A stretch of DNA of 64,000 nt from Chryseobacterium indologenes (GTDB lineage: Bacteria > Bacteroidota > Bacteroidia > Flavobacteriales > Weeksellaceae): assembly GCF_018362995.1 (NCBI RefSeq), contig NZ_CP074372.1, positions 930,001-994,000 on the forward strand. Reading direction: 5' to 3'. The translations under genes and the position numbers were made by a program. The notes under the pieces are model-generated. The model ran no database searches, had not been told where the DNA came from, and was given only the letters and a program-made list of their open reading frames with translations. This document shows, piece by piece, positions 19,122 to 27,027 of the stretch (positions are counted from its first letter, which is position 1; each line of letters opens with the position of its first letter).

Positions 19122-19137
19122 GCAAATTTCTTGCCAA
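19122..19137 (-). promoter_or_regulatory. Sigma-54-like promoter of the orphan unit
   Basis: Minus strand TTGGCAAGAAATTTGC, GG-GC distance 12, one base different from the element of paralogue 1. No porin gene follows within 700 bp. Confidence 0.55.
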
Positions 19138-19156
19138 AAAACATCTGCCAAATAAA

Positions 19157-19184
19157 AAACCCGGATTAAATATAATCCGGGTTT
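19157..19184 (-). terminator. Terminator of OMP paralogue 2
   Basis: AAACCCGGATTA (19157-19168) pairs with TAATCCGGGTTT (19173-19184); A/T tracts on both sides. Confidence 0.88.
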
Positions 19185-19214
19185 GTATTGATTAAAAATT
19201 GTTAATCTTGTTTC

Positions 19215-19793
19215 TTAGAATTTATAAGCTAAACCTACCTGGAATACTCCGTTTCTAGAAGCATCACCAGGATTATTTTTAGGAACATCAGATAATCCTG
19301 CGGTATATCTTAAATTCACTCCAATATTTTGTGTGAAATAATATCCAGCTCCAAGACCAATTCCGAAATCAAAAGTTTTCAAATTATCTTTAACATCTAC
19401 AGATGAACCATTAGCTTTTCCTTTAGCGCTGATAAGGAACCCGAATTGAGGACCTGCTTCTACATATAGATTAGGAATCAGATTGTACTGCAACATTACC
19501 GGTACTGCGATATAATCCGTATTTAGTTTTACATTGCTGTTAGACTTAGCTTTACCACCCATCCCACTATATAATACTTCCGGTTGTACAGAGAAATCCT
19601 GTGCTACTGGAATGTTTGCAAAAACACCACCGTAGAATCCAGCTTTTGAATTCAAATCACTGTTCGAAATAGTAGAGATATTAAGACCTGCTTTTACACC
19701 AAATCTAACTGGAGAAGATGAAGCTGTTGAAGTCTTTTGAGCGAAAGTGAAAGTACCTGCTACCAGGGCAAGACCTAAAAGAATTTTTTTCAT
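19215..19793 (-). CDS. Outer-membrane beta-barrel protein, tandem paralogue 2
   Basis: 192 residues, the shortest copy. Signal peptide MKKILLGLALVAGTFTFAQ, nearly the same as in its neighbours. Shared barrel blocks: VRFGVKAGLNIS, FANIPVAQDFSVQPEVLYSG, YVEAGPQFGFLI, TFDFGIGLGAGYYFTQNIGVNLRY, and the terminal VGLAYKF. It is closest to paralogue 3 in the FYGGVF and NLYVEAGPQF segments, so those two probably split most recently. Own sigma-54-like element and terminator. Confidence 0.88.
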   Translation of the reverse strand: MKKILLGLALVAGTFTFAQKTSTASSSPVRFGVKAGLNISTISNSDLNSKAGFYGGVFANIPVAQDFSVQPEVLYSGMGGKAKSNSNVKLNTDYIAVPVMLQYNLIPNLYVEAGPQFGFLISAKGKANGSSVDVKDNLKTFDFGIGLGAGYYFTQNIGVNLRYTAGLSDVPKNNPGDASRNGVFQVGLAYKF

Positions 19794-19844
19794 AAGTTTT
19801 ATATTTTAATAGTTATTAAGTTTTATTTAACATTTCATTAAGAA

Positions 19845-19860
19845 TCAAACTGCGTGCCAA
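19845..19860 (-). promoter_or_regulatory. Sigma-54-like promoter of OMP paralogue 2
   Basis: Minus strand TTGGCACGCAGTTTGA. The -24 half is a perfect TTGGCACG; the -12 half has GA instead of GC at the right spacing. About 52 bp from the element to the ATG. Confidence 0.5.
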
Positions 19861-19934
19861 AGTTAAAACATATTGTAAATCCAGTGTTTATACTATAAAT
19901 TGAGGGAAGTATATCTTTAATTTTTACATGAAAA

Positions 19935-19958
19935 AGCCGGATTAAAATTAATCCGGCT
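19935..19958 (-). terminator. Terminator of OMP paralogue 3
   Basis: AGCCGGATTAA (19935-19945) with TTAATCCGGCT (19948-19958), followed in the minus direction by TTTTCATG. Confidence 0.85.
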
Positions 19959-20001
19959 CCACTTTAATTATAAAAACTTAACAAGAAAAGCTAAATAAGC
20001 T

Positions 20002-20622
20002 TTAGAATTTGTAATTTACACCAATCTGGAATACACCATTCTTCACAGATCCAGTTCTGTCATATCCATACAGATATCTGTGACTTTTATTTACAATATC
20101 AGAGAATCCTGCAGTATATCTTACGTTCACACCAATGTTTTTGGTGATATCATAACCTGCTCCCAATCCGATTCCGAAATCAAAACCTCTGGTTGCATCT
20201 TTAAGGCGTAAACTCCCTACATCATCTTTTAATCTGGCATCCATTAAGAAGCTAAATTGTGGTCCGGCTTCTACATAAAGATTAGGCAATACTTTATATT
20301 GAAACATTACGGGAATGGAAATATATTCTACTTCAAGTTTTGCATTACTGTCTCCTTTCTGTTTAGCTCCGGCATTACTGTATAATACTTCAGGCTGAAC
20401 CGAGAAATCCTTAGCGACAGGAATATTCATAAAAACACCACCATAAAATCCAGCTTTTGAATTCATATCCATATTGGAAAGATTGGAAACATTAAGTCCT
20501 GCTTTCAAACCGAATTTGATTTTAGAAGAAGATGTGGATGGAGGAGTAGCATCAGTTGAAGAGTTCTGAGCAAAAACAAAAGTACCTGCGATAAGGGCCA
20601 GGCCTAGAAAAATCTTTTTCAT
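20002..20622 (-). CDS. Outer-membrane beta-barrel protein, tandem paralogue 3
   Basis: 206 residues. Signal peptide MKKIFLGLALIAGTFVFAQ. Barrel strands: IKFGLKAGLNVSNLS, FMNIPVAKDFSVQPEVLYSN, NLYVEAGPQFSFLMDA, GFDFGIGLGAGYDITKNIGVNVRY, and the C-terminal IGVNYKF. The surface loop between the last strands (HRYLYGYDRTGS) differs from the other copies, as expected for an exposed, diverging loop. Its upstream element is the weakest match of the array. Confidence 0.88.
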   Translation of the reverse strand: MKKIFLGLALIAGTFVFAQNSSTDATPPSTSSSKIKFGLKAGLNVSNLSNMDMNSKAGFYGGVFMNIPVAKDFSVQPEVLYSNAGAKQKGDSNAKLEVEYISIPVMFQYKVLPNLYVEAGPQFSFLMDARLKDDVGSLRLKDATRGFDFGIGLGAGYDITKNIGVNVRYTAGFSDIVNKSHRYLYGYDRTGSVKNGVFQIGVNYKF

Positions 20623-20661
20623 AGATTAGTTTTAATTTAAGTTGTTTAACGCTCGGAAATC

Positions 20662-20677
20662 AACAAACAATATGCCG
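20662..20677 (-). promoter_or_regulatory. Weak sigma-54-like element of OMP paralogue 3
   Basis: Minus strand ACGGCATATTGTTTGT keeps GGCA-N6-TTTG at the same spacing, but it lacks the TT before GG and has GT at the -12 position. Confidence 0.35.
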
Positions 20678-20784
20678 TGAACGCCCTTCAATAAAGACTT
20701 TATATATCTTTAACAGATTGAAAAATCAACTTTTTGGGATATATACATGATGGTTTATCAAAGGATCAATGCGTTACCATAAAA

Positions 20785-20815
20785 AAAGACCAGATTAAAA
20801 ATTAATCTGATCTTT
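20785..20815 (-). terminator. Terminator of OMP paralogue 4
   Basis: CAGATTAA and TTAATCTG around AAA, extended by AAGA/TCTT with a two-base mismatch; T run in the minus direction. Confidence 0.75.
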
Positions 20816-20852
20816 TCTATTGAATATAAAATTTGTTAGTGAATGTGTAAGC

Positions 20853-21488
20853 TTATTTGAATTTATAAGCTAATCCTACCTGGAATACGTTGTTTCTTAC
20901 TGCATCAGAACCGCTAGGTCTGTTTTTTGCGATATCTGTTAAACCTGCAACATATCTTGCTGTAAGTCCAAGGTTCGGAGTGAAATAATATCCTGCACCA
21001 AGACCAATACCAAAGTTGAATGTATTGAAGTTGTCTTTGTAGTTGTCTGATGTAGTAGAGTTTCCGTTAGACTCATTTTTTAATTTGTTTTTAGCACTTA
21101 CCATGAAACCGAATTCTGGTCCTGCCTCAACATATAAATCAGGGATTAAGTTATATTGGAACATTACCGGTACAGTAATATAATCTAACTTGGTAGAAGC
21201 TGAATATTTTGTTCCAAGTGTAGTAAAGTCTGATTTATTACCATATTGTGAATATAATACCTCAGGCTGAACACTGAATGAAGATGCTAACGGAATGTTG
21301 GCAAATACACCTGCATTGAATCCTATTTTAGATTTCTGATCATCAAGACCACTGTCTTTTGAAAGTGAAGATACGTTCATTCCCCCTTTTACCCCAAATG
21401 CTACTGGATTAGAAGATGTGTTACCTGTCTGTTGAGCGAATGCGAATGTTCCTGCAGTTAACGCTAATCCTAAAATTAACTTTTTCAT
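20853..21488 (-). CDS. Outer-membrane beta-barrel protein, tandem paralogue 4
   Basis: 211 residues, upstream-most copy of the array. Signal peptide MKKLILGLALTAGTFAFAQ. Barrel blocks VAFGVKGGMNVSSLS, FANIPLASSFSVQPEVLYSQYG, LYVEAGPEFGFMVSA, TFNFGIGLGAGYYFTPNLGLTARY, and terminal VGLAYKFK, where one Lys follows the usual final Phe. Like paralogue 1 it has KLFLG/KLILG-LALTAGT in the signal, so paralogues 1 and 4 share one signal type and 2 and 3 another. Confidence 0.88.
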   Translation of the reverse strand: MKKLILGLALTAGTFAFAQQTGNTSSNPVAFGVKGGMNVSSLSKDSGLDDQKSKIGFNAGVFANIPLASSFSVQPEVLYSQYGNKSDFTTLGTKYSASTKLDYITVPVMFQYNLIPDLYVEAGPEFGFMVSAKNKLKNESNGNSTTSDNYKDNFNTFNFGIGLGAGYYFTPNLGLTARYVAGLTDIAKNRPSGSDAVRNNVFQVGLAYKFK

Positions 21489-21571
21489 AACTTTAATTTT
21501 TTTAATTTTACTCTTTCTTAATTTTAAATTTTACTACTGTTCAGCATTTTCAGTTGAACGCAGAGTATCTT

Positions 21572-21587
21572 TCAAATTGCTTGCCAA
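21572..21587 (-). promoter_or_regulatory. Sigma-54-like promoter of OMP paralogue 4
   Basis: Minus strand TTGGCAAGCAATTTGA, identical over 15 bases to the element of paralogue 1. The -12 C is replaced by A. Confidence 0.5.
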
Positions 21588-21616
21588 AAATATTTTTTAT
21601 GATTAAAATCAATAAA

Positions 21617-21643
21617 AATACCACTTAGACAGCAAGTGGCATT
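21617..21643 (-). terminator. Probable aroB terminator
   Basis: AATACCACTT pairs with AAGTGGCATT around AGACAGC (one G-T pair); T-rich DNA follows in the minus direction. It is 124 bp past the aroB stop. Confidence 0.6.
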
Positions 21644-21766
21644 GAAAATATATAATTGATTTGCAGTTTATTACGTATTTAAATAAACATTTGTTTAGAA
21701 GAGGTCTAAATTGACAATTTTGTTAAAAATAACCTTTCAAACCAGGTTTATCTTTCCAAAAAAACG

Positions 21767-22813
21767 TTAAGCATTATTCAATTTTCTATAAAAAGACAGC
21801 GATTCAAGGATATTTTCCTGGCTGCACTGATGGTCATAGGTACAAGAACCTATTCCAGAAAGTAATGAAAAGTTGATTTTACTGTCTGTATTCTTTTTAT
21901 CATTCAGTAATAATGCAGTGATATCTTCATCCTTAAAATCACTGATATCAAGGTAAGGATAGTATCTCTGAACATTTTCGATGACCGTATCTGCATCTGT
22001 TTCAGAAATAAGATTTTCGAGATATGCCAGATGAGCTTCTGCAATCATTCCCATGGCAACCGCCTCCCCGTGAAGGATAGGATTTCCTTGTTGTAAGCAT
22101 AAACTTTCTACAGCGTGCCCTATTGTATGCCCGAAGTTCAATGTTTTTCTGATATTCTGTTCGTGGAAATCTTTATCTACAACGTCCTGCTTGATATTCA
22201 TAGAAGTCTGAATATGTGGAATTACTGTCTCAACCTCCAGTTTACGAACCTGAATCAGCTGATCCCAATGATTTTTATCAGCTATTAATCCGTGTTTCAG
22301 CATTTCAGCGAACCCACTTCTCAATTCTTTAAATGGCAATGTTTCAAGGAATTTAGGGAAAATAAAGATCTGTTCCGGGAAAGCAAAAGTTCCCACCATA
22401 TTTTTATAATGCATCAGATCAATACCCGTTTTTCCTCCTATGGAAGCATCACACATGGATAAAAGGGTAGTAGGGATATTGATGAACTGTATTCCTCTTT
22501 TGTAAGTAGATGCCACAAATCCGCCCATGTCAGTAATCACGCCGCCACCAAGATTGATAACCAATGCTTTTCTGTCCGCCTGCATTTCCGTAAGAATTTC
22601 CCAAAGCTGATTGGCAGTCTGGATATTTTTCATTTCTTCTCCGGCTTCAATCTCTAAAATTTCAAAGCCAAGGTCTGTTTCCATATTTCCTAAAAGAATA
22701 GGAAGACAGTATTCATGAGTATTTTCATCAACAAGAATGAAAATTTTACTGAAAGTTTTTTCATGAAGAAACTCATTAAGCTGAGAAAAATTATCGTTTA
22801 ATATTGTTATCAT
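21767..22813 (-). CDS. aroB: 3-dehydroquinate synthase
   Basis: 348 residues. It converts DAHP to 3-dehydroquinate in the shikimate pathway, with NAD+ and a divalent metal. The signature block is intact: LGGGVITDMGGFVASTYKRG (about 103-122), PTTLLSMCDASIGGKTGID (about 128-146), and later LNFGHTIGHAVES (about 226-238) with HGEAVAMGM, which supply the metal His residues. No other shikimate gene is adjacent; the gene is divergent from the rluB-like gene at 22915. Confidence 0.96.
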   Translation of the reverse strand: MITILNDNFSQLNEFLHEKTFSKIFILVDENTHEYCLPILLGNMETDLGFEILEIEAGEEMKNIQTANQLWEILTEMQADRKALVINLGGGVITDMGGFVASTYKRGIQFINIPTTLLSMCDASIGGKTGIDLMHYKNMVGTFAFPEQIFIFPKFLETLPFKELRSGFAEMLKHGLIADKNHWDQLIQVRKLEVETVIPHIQTSMNIKQDVVDKDFHEQNIRKTLNFGHTIGHAVESLCLQQGNPILHGEAVAMGMIAEAHLAYLENLISETDADTVIENVQRYYPYLDISDFKDEDITALLLNDKKNTDSKINFSLLSGIGSCTYDHQCSQENILESLSFYRKLNNA

Positions 22814-22892
22814 CTTCTAATATTTGTAAAGTTAAAATGTAAACTATAGTGCAAAGTTATGATTCTTAATTTTTAACTCGTAACTAAATTAC

Positions 22893-22900
22893 TATCTTTG
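22893..22900 (+). promoter_or_regulatory. -7 box of the rluB-like gene
   Basis: TATCTTTG fits TAnnTTTG; the ATG is 15 bp downstream, so the leader would be only ~10 nt. Confidence 0.6.
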
Positions 22901-22914
22901 CAGAAATTTTTAGA

Positions 22915-24093
22915 ATGAGCAGAGATAATAATAATTCAGACAGATCAAAGAGACCAAGAATTTCAACCAAGAAAAGTTCTGATGATTCTCGTGCTTCCAG
23001 ATCTGGAAATTCTTCAGGATCAAAACCTTTTAAAAAACCTTTTTCTAAAGACGGAGGCAGAACAGCTCCGGAACATAGAGGGACTAACTCAAAATTCGAT
23101 AAAAAACCTTTCAAGAGAAATGCAGACAGTTCTGAAGGTTCCAACGAAGATATGGGTTCAAAATCTGAAAGAAAACCATATATCACGAATAAAAGTGAGA
23201 GTTTTGAGAGAAAATCTTTCGGAAAACCAAAAAGAGGAGGAAAAAGCTTTGATACAAGAGATAAGTATGAAAGAGGTAGTCTGAAATATGGCAGAAGACC
23301 CTCTAATGGAGATGAAAGAGATGACAGAGCAAAATCTTTTGTACAAAAAAGAAGGTTAAACAAAATTGACAAAGATGTTCATAAAGACACTATCCGTCTC
23401 AATAAGTATATTGCCAATTCAGGGATTTGCAGCAGAAGAGAAGCGGATGATCTTATTACCCAGGGATTGGTAGAGGTAAACGGAAAAGTAGTTAACGAAA
23501 TGGGCTATCAGGTACAGAAAACAGACAGAGTCGTTTTTGACGGACAGAATATTACTCCTGAAAAACCGGTGTATGTACTTTTGAATAAGCCAAAAGGTTA
23601 TATTTCTACAACGAAAGATGACAAAGCGAGAAAAACAGTAATGGATCTTGTAGCTAATGCTTCTCCTTACAGAGTTTTCCCGGTTGGAAGATTAGACCGT
23701 TCTACAACGGGGGTTATTTTATTGACCAATGACGGACACATGACCAAGAAATTGACGCATCCATCTTTTGATGCTAAAAAGATTTATCATGTAACGTTGG
23801 ATAAAAAGCTTTCGGGTGAAGATCTACGTCTTATCGCAGAAGGAATCCGTTTAGATGAAGGAGTAGCCGTTGTTGACCAGATTTCGTACATTGAAGGAAA
23901 GCCTAAAAATGAGATCGGAATTGAGATTCATATCGGATGGAACCGTGTTATCAGAAGAATATTCCAAAGATTAGGATACGAAGTGGAAGCTTTGGACAGA
24001 GTAATGTTTGCAGGATTAACGAAGAAGAATATCAAAAGAGGACACTGGAGAATCCTTACAGAACTGGAAGTAAACAACCTTAAAATGCTTTAA
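22915..24093 (+). CDS. rluB: Pseudouridine synthase, RluB/RsuA family, with a long basic tail
   Basis: 392 residues. The first ~155 are a disordered, Arg/Lys/Ser/Gly-rich extension typical of flavobacterial members and absent from E. coli. An S4 RNA-binding domain follows (RLNKYIANSGICSRREADDLI, about 160-180), then the synthase domain with the catalytic Asp in VGRLDRSTTGVILLTNDG (about 260-277). It probably isomerises a uridine in 23S rRNA; RluB versus RluE/RsuA cannot be settled by reading. The basic tail may tether it to ribosomal RNA. Confidence 0.88.
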   Translation: MSRDNNNSDRSKRPRISTKKSSDDSRASRSGNSSGSKPFKKPFSKDGGRTAPEHRGTNSKFDKKPFKRNADSSEGSNEDMGSKSERKPYITNKSESFERKSFGKPKRGGKSFDTRDKYERGSLKYGRRPSNGDERDDRAKSFVQKRRLNKIDKDVHKDTIRLNKYIANSGICSRREADDLITQGLVEVNGKVVNEMGYQVQKTDRVVFDGQNITPEKPVYVLLNKPKGYISTTKDDKARKTVMDLVANASPYRVFPVGRLDRSTTGVILLTNDGHMTKKLTHPSFDAKKIYHVTLDKKLSGEDLRLIAEGIRLDEGVAVVDQISYIEGKPKNEIGIEIHIGWNRVIRRIFQRLGYEVEALDRVMFAGLTKKNIKRGHWRILTELEVNNLKML

Positions 24094-24096
24094 TAA

Positions 24097-24270
24097 TGAT
24101 AAATTATAAGTTATAAATGATGAATTACAGATTCAGGGTTATAACTTATTTCATTCTTTAAAAAGTACATTTAAGTGTAAAATAAAAAAAGCGCAGAATT
24201 CTTTTCTGCGCTTTTTTTATTAAGTTATGAGCTCTAAAATTCATAACTCATAATTTATAATTCATCATTT
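24097..24270. repeat. Paired low-complexity tracts flanking a bidirectional terminator
   Basis: TAAATTATAAGTTATAAATG (from 24099) and TTCATAACTCATAATTTATA (from 24240) are imperfect inverted copies of one word-like tract. Between them a strong hairpin with arms AAAGCGCAGAA and TTCTGCGCTTT (within 24184-24218) terminates the convergent rluB-like and pncA genes. Confidence 0.65.
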
Positions 24271-24276
24271 GCCACA

Positions 24277-24882
24277 TTATCCCAAAACTGTCACTCCTTT
24301 TTCAATCATCTCGTAGATGGCATCTCTGGCGTTGTCTGGTTTTACGTTTACAGCACGTGTTCCGTTGAAATGAAGGCATGTTACATATCCGTTGGCTACA
24401 GCATCCTGAGCAGTGAATTTCACACAATAGTCTAATGCCAATCCAACGATTTCTACCAATTGGATATCATGATATTTTAAGAAATCATCCAGTCCGGTTT
24501 TCATAAAATGATTATTATCCTGGAAACCGCTGTAGCTGTCTATCTCAATATTTTTACCTTTTTGTACAATGTGGGTTACTTTGTCTCTGTTCAGATCTTT
24601 ATGGAATTCTGCCCCGAAAGTTCCCTGAACACAGTGATCCGGCCACATAAACTGTGGAACACCATTTAAAATAATACTTTCTCCTACCTGTCTGCCATTA
24701 CTGCTTGCAAAACTTTTGTGGCCTGCAGGATGCCAGTCCTGTGTAAGAACCACCTGATCATATGCATTTTCCTCCATCAGAAGATTGATATACGGGATAA
24801 TTTCGTTGGATCCAGGGACTGCTAGTGCTCCGCCTTCACAAAAATCATTCTGTACATCGACTATTATTAACGCTTTTTTCAT
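24277..24882 (-). CDS. pncA: Nicotinamidase
   Basis: 201 residues. It hydrolyses nicotinamide to nicotinate for NAD recycling. Catalytic triad visible: D9 in IVDVQNDF, a Lys in VQKGKN (108 or 110), and C153 in LDYCVKFTAQDA. The metal site is QDWHPAGHKSF with D49, H51 and H55. Its promoter region overlaps a ~77-bp sequence that is repeated at 26387. Confidence 0.95.
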   Translation of the reverse strand: MKKALIIVDVQNDFCEGGALAVPGSNEIIPYINLLMEENAYDQVVLTQDWHPAGHKSFASSNGRQVGESIILNGVPQFMWPDHCVQGTFGAEFHKDLNRDKVTHIVQKGKNIEIDSYSGFQDNNHFMKTGLDDFLKYHDIQLVEIVGLALDYCVKFTAQDAVANGYVTCLHFNGTRAVNVKPDNARDAIYEMIEKGVTVLG

Positions 24883-24890
24883 ATTTTGAT

Positions 24891-24967
24891 TTCTCGAATT
24901 TTTGATAAATTTACAAAACTAATCTTCAAAAATTTGTCCAAACCCTAATTATCGGACAAATCGGCAA
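24891..24967. repeat. Copy A of a ~77-bp imperfect direct repeat
   Basis: Shared with 26387-26464: TCGAATTTTTGATAAATTTA at the left, and TTGTCC...ATCGGACAAATCGGCAA at the right. It contains an inverted pair TTTGTCC/GGACAAA 14 nt apart. It lies directly upstream of pncA, and on the minus strand holds a -7-like TAGTTTTG. Confidence 0.6.
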
Positions 24968-25105
24968 AAAAAATAACGGCCTTTACATAACAATTCTTTT
25001 AAAATGATGAAAGAGAGAGTATCATTGTTCCTTTATACCTATCGTTACTTCCATCTTCCATCTTCAGGCTTCTGACCTTTTATCTGAAACTAAATCTCAA
25101 TAGCT

Positions 25106-25113
25106 TATCTTTG
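25106..25113 (+). promoter_or_regulatory. -7 box of the DEAD-box helicase gene
   Basis: TATCTTTG, 18 bp before the ATG at 25132. A word-like tract (TTACTTCCATCTTCCATCTT) lies just upstream, at about 25046-25065. Confidence 0.55.
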
Positions 25114-25131
25114 CAGTAAATAAGTATTTTT

Positions 25132-26274
25132 ATGTCATTTGAATCGTTAGGATTATCACACAATATTATTCGTTCTGTAAACAAACTGGGCTATTTGAAA
25201 CCATTTCCAATACAGGAGCAGGCGGTTCCTGTTATTCTGCAGGGAAAAGACCTGATGGGAATTGCACAGACAGGTTCCGGAAAAACGGCTTGTTTTGTCA
25301 TGCCGATTTTAGAAAAATTACAGAATTCGGAAGTTAAAAAAGACCGTAATGTTCAGGTTTTAATATTGGTTCCTACCCGTGAATTGGCTATTCAGATCGA
25401 TGAAGTTTTCAGAGCTTTTACAGAAAATCTGAAGCGGGAAATTCGTACAATGGCTGTTTATGGAGGTGTGTCTATCAATCCGCAGATGAAGGGGATGTTT
25501 GGAGTAGAAGTCCTTATTGCCACTCCCGGACGTTTATTAGACTTAATTGATCATAATGCTTTGAGTATTTCAGGAATCCAGCATTTGGTGATTGATGAAG
25601 CGGATAAAATGTTTCAGCTGGGCTTTGGTGAAGAAATGAATAAACTTTTCGCAATGATGCCTGTGGTAAAACAAACGACTTTGTTTTCAGCGACTTTGAA
25701 TGATAAGGTTTCTGAAATGAAAGAACGCCTGTCTATCAATCCCACTATTATCGAAATTAAAAAAGAAGAAGTTGAAATTGATAATATCGAACAGCTGGCA
25801 TATCATGTTTCTCCGGAAAACAAAGGTCCATTTCTGCGTTATTTAATTAAAGAGAAAAAAGTGGAAAAGGCTTTGATCTTTGTTTCATCTACAAGGTCTG
25901 CAGACAATCTGGTGGAAAAGCTTAAAAAGAATAAAATTAAAGCGGTGGCTATCCACAGTCAGAAATCGCAGGGCGCTCGCAGAAATAACCTGGAAGAGTT
26001 CAAAGTAAACGGAGCTCAGATTTTGGTAGCCACAGACCTTATTGGCCGTGGAATTCACATTGAGTCATTACCATGTGTCATCAATTACGAATTACCACGT
26101 TCTCCTTTAGATTACATTCACCGTATCGGAAGAACGGGGCGTGCCAATGAAAAAGGAACAGCAATCAGTATTCTGACAGATGATGAATTGCAGCATTTCA
26201 GAGTAATCCAGAAGAAAATGGGGAAAAAAGTAACCCTGCAAAGAACAGAAGGTATAGATCTGCATGGTTATTAA
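25132..26274 (+). CDS. DEAD-box ATP-dependent RNA helicase
   Basis: 380 residues, close to the bare helicase core with almost no C-terminal extension. Motifs in order: Q motif (FPIQEQAVP, about 23-31), Walker A AQTGSGKT (about 44-51), PTRELA, ATPGRLLD, DEAD box VIDEADKM (about 150-157), SAT (about 184), and HRIGRTGR (about 331-338). Probably acts in ribosome assembly or RNA turnover, perhaps with cold induction as for other flavobacterial DeaD/RhlE proteins; which one cannot be told. Confidence 0.93.
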   Translation: MSFESLGLSHNIIRSVNKLGYLKPFPIQEQAVPVILQGKDLMGIAQTGSGKTACFVMPILEKLQNSEVKKDRNVQVLILVPTRELAIQIDEVFRAFTENLKREIRTMAVYGGVSINPQMKGMFGVEVLIATPGRLLDLIDHNALSISGIQHLVIDEADKMFQLGFGEEMNKLFAMMPVVKQTTLFSATLNDKVSEMKERLSINPTIIEIKKEEVEIDNIEQLAYHVSPENKGPFLRYLIKEKKVEKALIFVSSTRSADNLVEKLKKNKIKAVAIHSQKSQGARRNNLEEFKVNGAQILVATDLIGRGIHIESLPCVINYELPRSPLDYIHRIGRTGRANEKGTAISILTDDELQHFRVIQKKMGKKVTLQRTEGIDLHGY

Positions 26275-26292
26275 TCCTTCAATATAATGTAT

Positions 26293-26325
26293 AAAAAGGC
26301 TTCAGTTGATCCGTGAAGCCTTTTT
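26293..26325 (+). terminator. Terminator after the DEAD-box helicase gene
   Basis: AAAAAGGCTTCA pairs with TGAAGCCTTTTT around GTTGATCCG. Confidence 0.9.
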
Positions 26326-26386
26326 TGTGAACAATTGGTACCACAAAAATTGTTATCTCTACAATTAATGCTTTATTCACCTTAGT

Positions 26387-26464
26387 TTCTTGAATTTTTG
26401 ATAAATTTACACAAGCTGATATTGATACATTGTCCTTACCTATAATAATCGGACAAATCGGCAA
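26387..26464. repeat. Copy B of the ~77-bp imperfect direct repeat
   Basis: Same orientation as copy A at 24891, with one indel and a variable centre. It ends 26 bp before the BstA-like gene, so the TTGTCC/GGACAA pair may sit in that operon's promoter. Confidence 0.6.
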
Positions 26465-26490
26465 TCATTACAAATTAAAAACCTTGAGCA

Positions 26491-27027
26491 ATGAGTGATT
26501 TAGAAAATAAAAAGTTTCCAATAGGTCCGTTTGAAGTTCCGGAAAACATCTGCGATACCACATTGGATACTTACATCAAAGTGATCAAAGACTTTCCCGG
26601 CAGGCTAAAAAATCTCATTGAACATTTTACGGACGATCAATTGGACACTCCTTACAGGGAAGGAGGCTGGACTGTGAGGCAGCTTGTCAACCATCTTTCT
26701 GACAGTCATATGAATAGTTTTATACGTTTTAAGCTGGCTCTTACTGAAGATAATCCTACCATAAAACCTTATGATGAAGCCAAGTGGGCAGAGCTTCAGG
26801 ACAGTTTCCATATGCCTGTAAAACCGGCTATGAGAATGCTGAAAGGAACACACCAAAGATGGGTTGTACTCCTTAAAAGCCTTACGAATAAACAGTTTGA
26901 AAGAACTTTTCATCATCCGGAGCATAACAGAGATTATAATCTGAGAGACAGCCTTGCTTTATATGTCTGGCACTGTAATCATCATTTTGCCCATATTGAA
27001 AATCTGAAGAAAGAAAAAGGTTGGTAA
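26491..27027 (+). CDS. DinB-fold protein of the YfiT/BstA (bacillithiol transferase) type
   Basis: 178 residues. The stretches DTPYREGGWTVRQLVNHLSDSHMNS and FRFKLAL-like TEDNPTIKPYDEAKWA (about 49-95), plus CNHHFAHIENL at the end, match B. subtilis YfiT/BstA. In that protein three His residues bind a metal and bacillithiol is joined to electrophiles. With YtxJ two genes down, a bacillithiol detoxification role is a good inference. First gene of an overlapping four-gene operon. Confidence 0.85.
   Translation: MSDLENKKFPIGPFEVPENICDTTLDTYIKVIKDFPGRLKNLIEHFTDDQLDTPYREGGWTVRQLVNHLSDSHMNSFIRFKLALTEDNPTIKPYDEAKWAELQDSFHMPVKPAMRMLKGTHQRWVVLLKSLTNKQFERTFHHPEHNRDYNLRDSLALYVWHCNHHFAHIENLKKEKGW

Noticed and set aside
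19013..19195. Plus-strand 60-aa frame inside the porin array
   Set aside because: It runs through the terminator of porin paralogue 2 and across the sigma-54-like element; no coding character.
17705..21590. Porin array as a CRISPR or tandem DNA repeat
   Set aside because: The similarity is between diverged genes, not short identical units with spacers.
22884..23372. Long minus-strand frame opposite the rluB-like gene
   Set aside because: It mirrors the low-complexity Arg/Lys/Ser tail of the real gene; hydrophobic Leu/Phe-rich antisense product is an artefact of codon bias.
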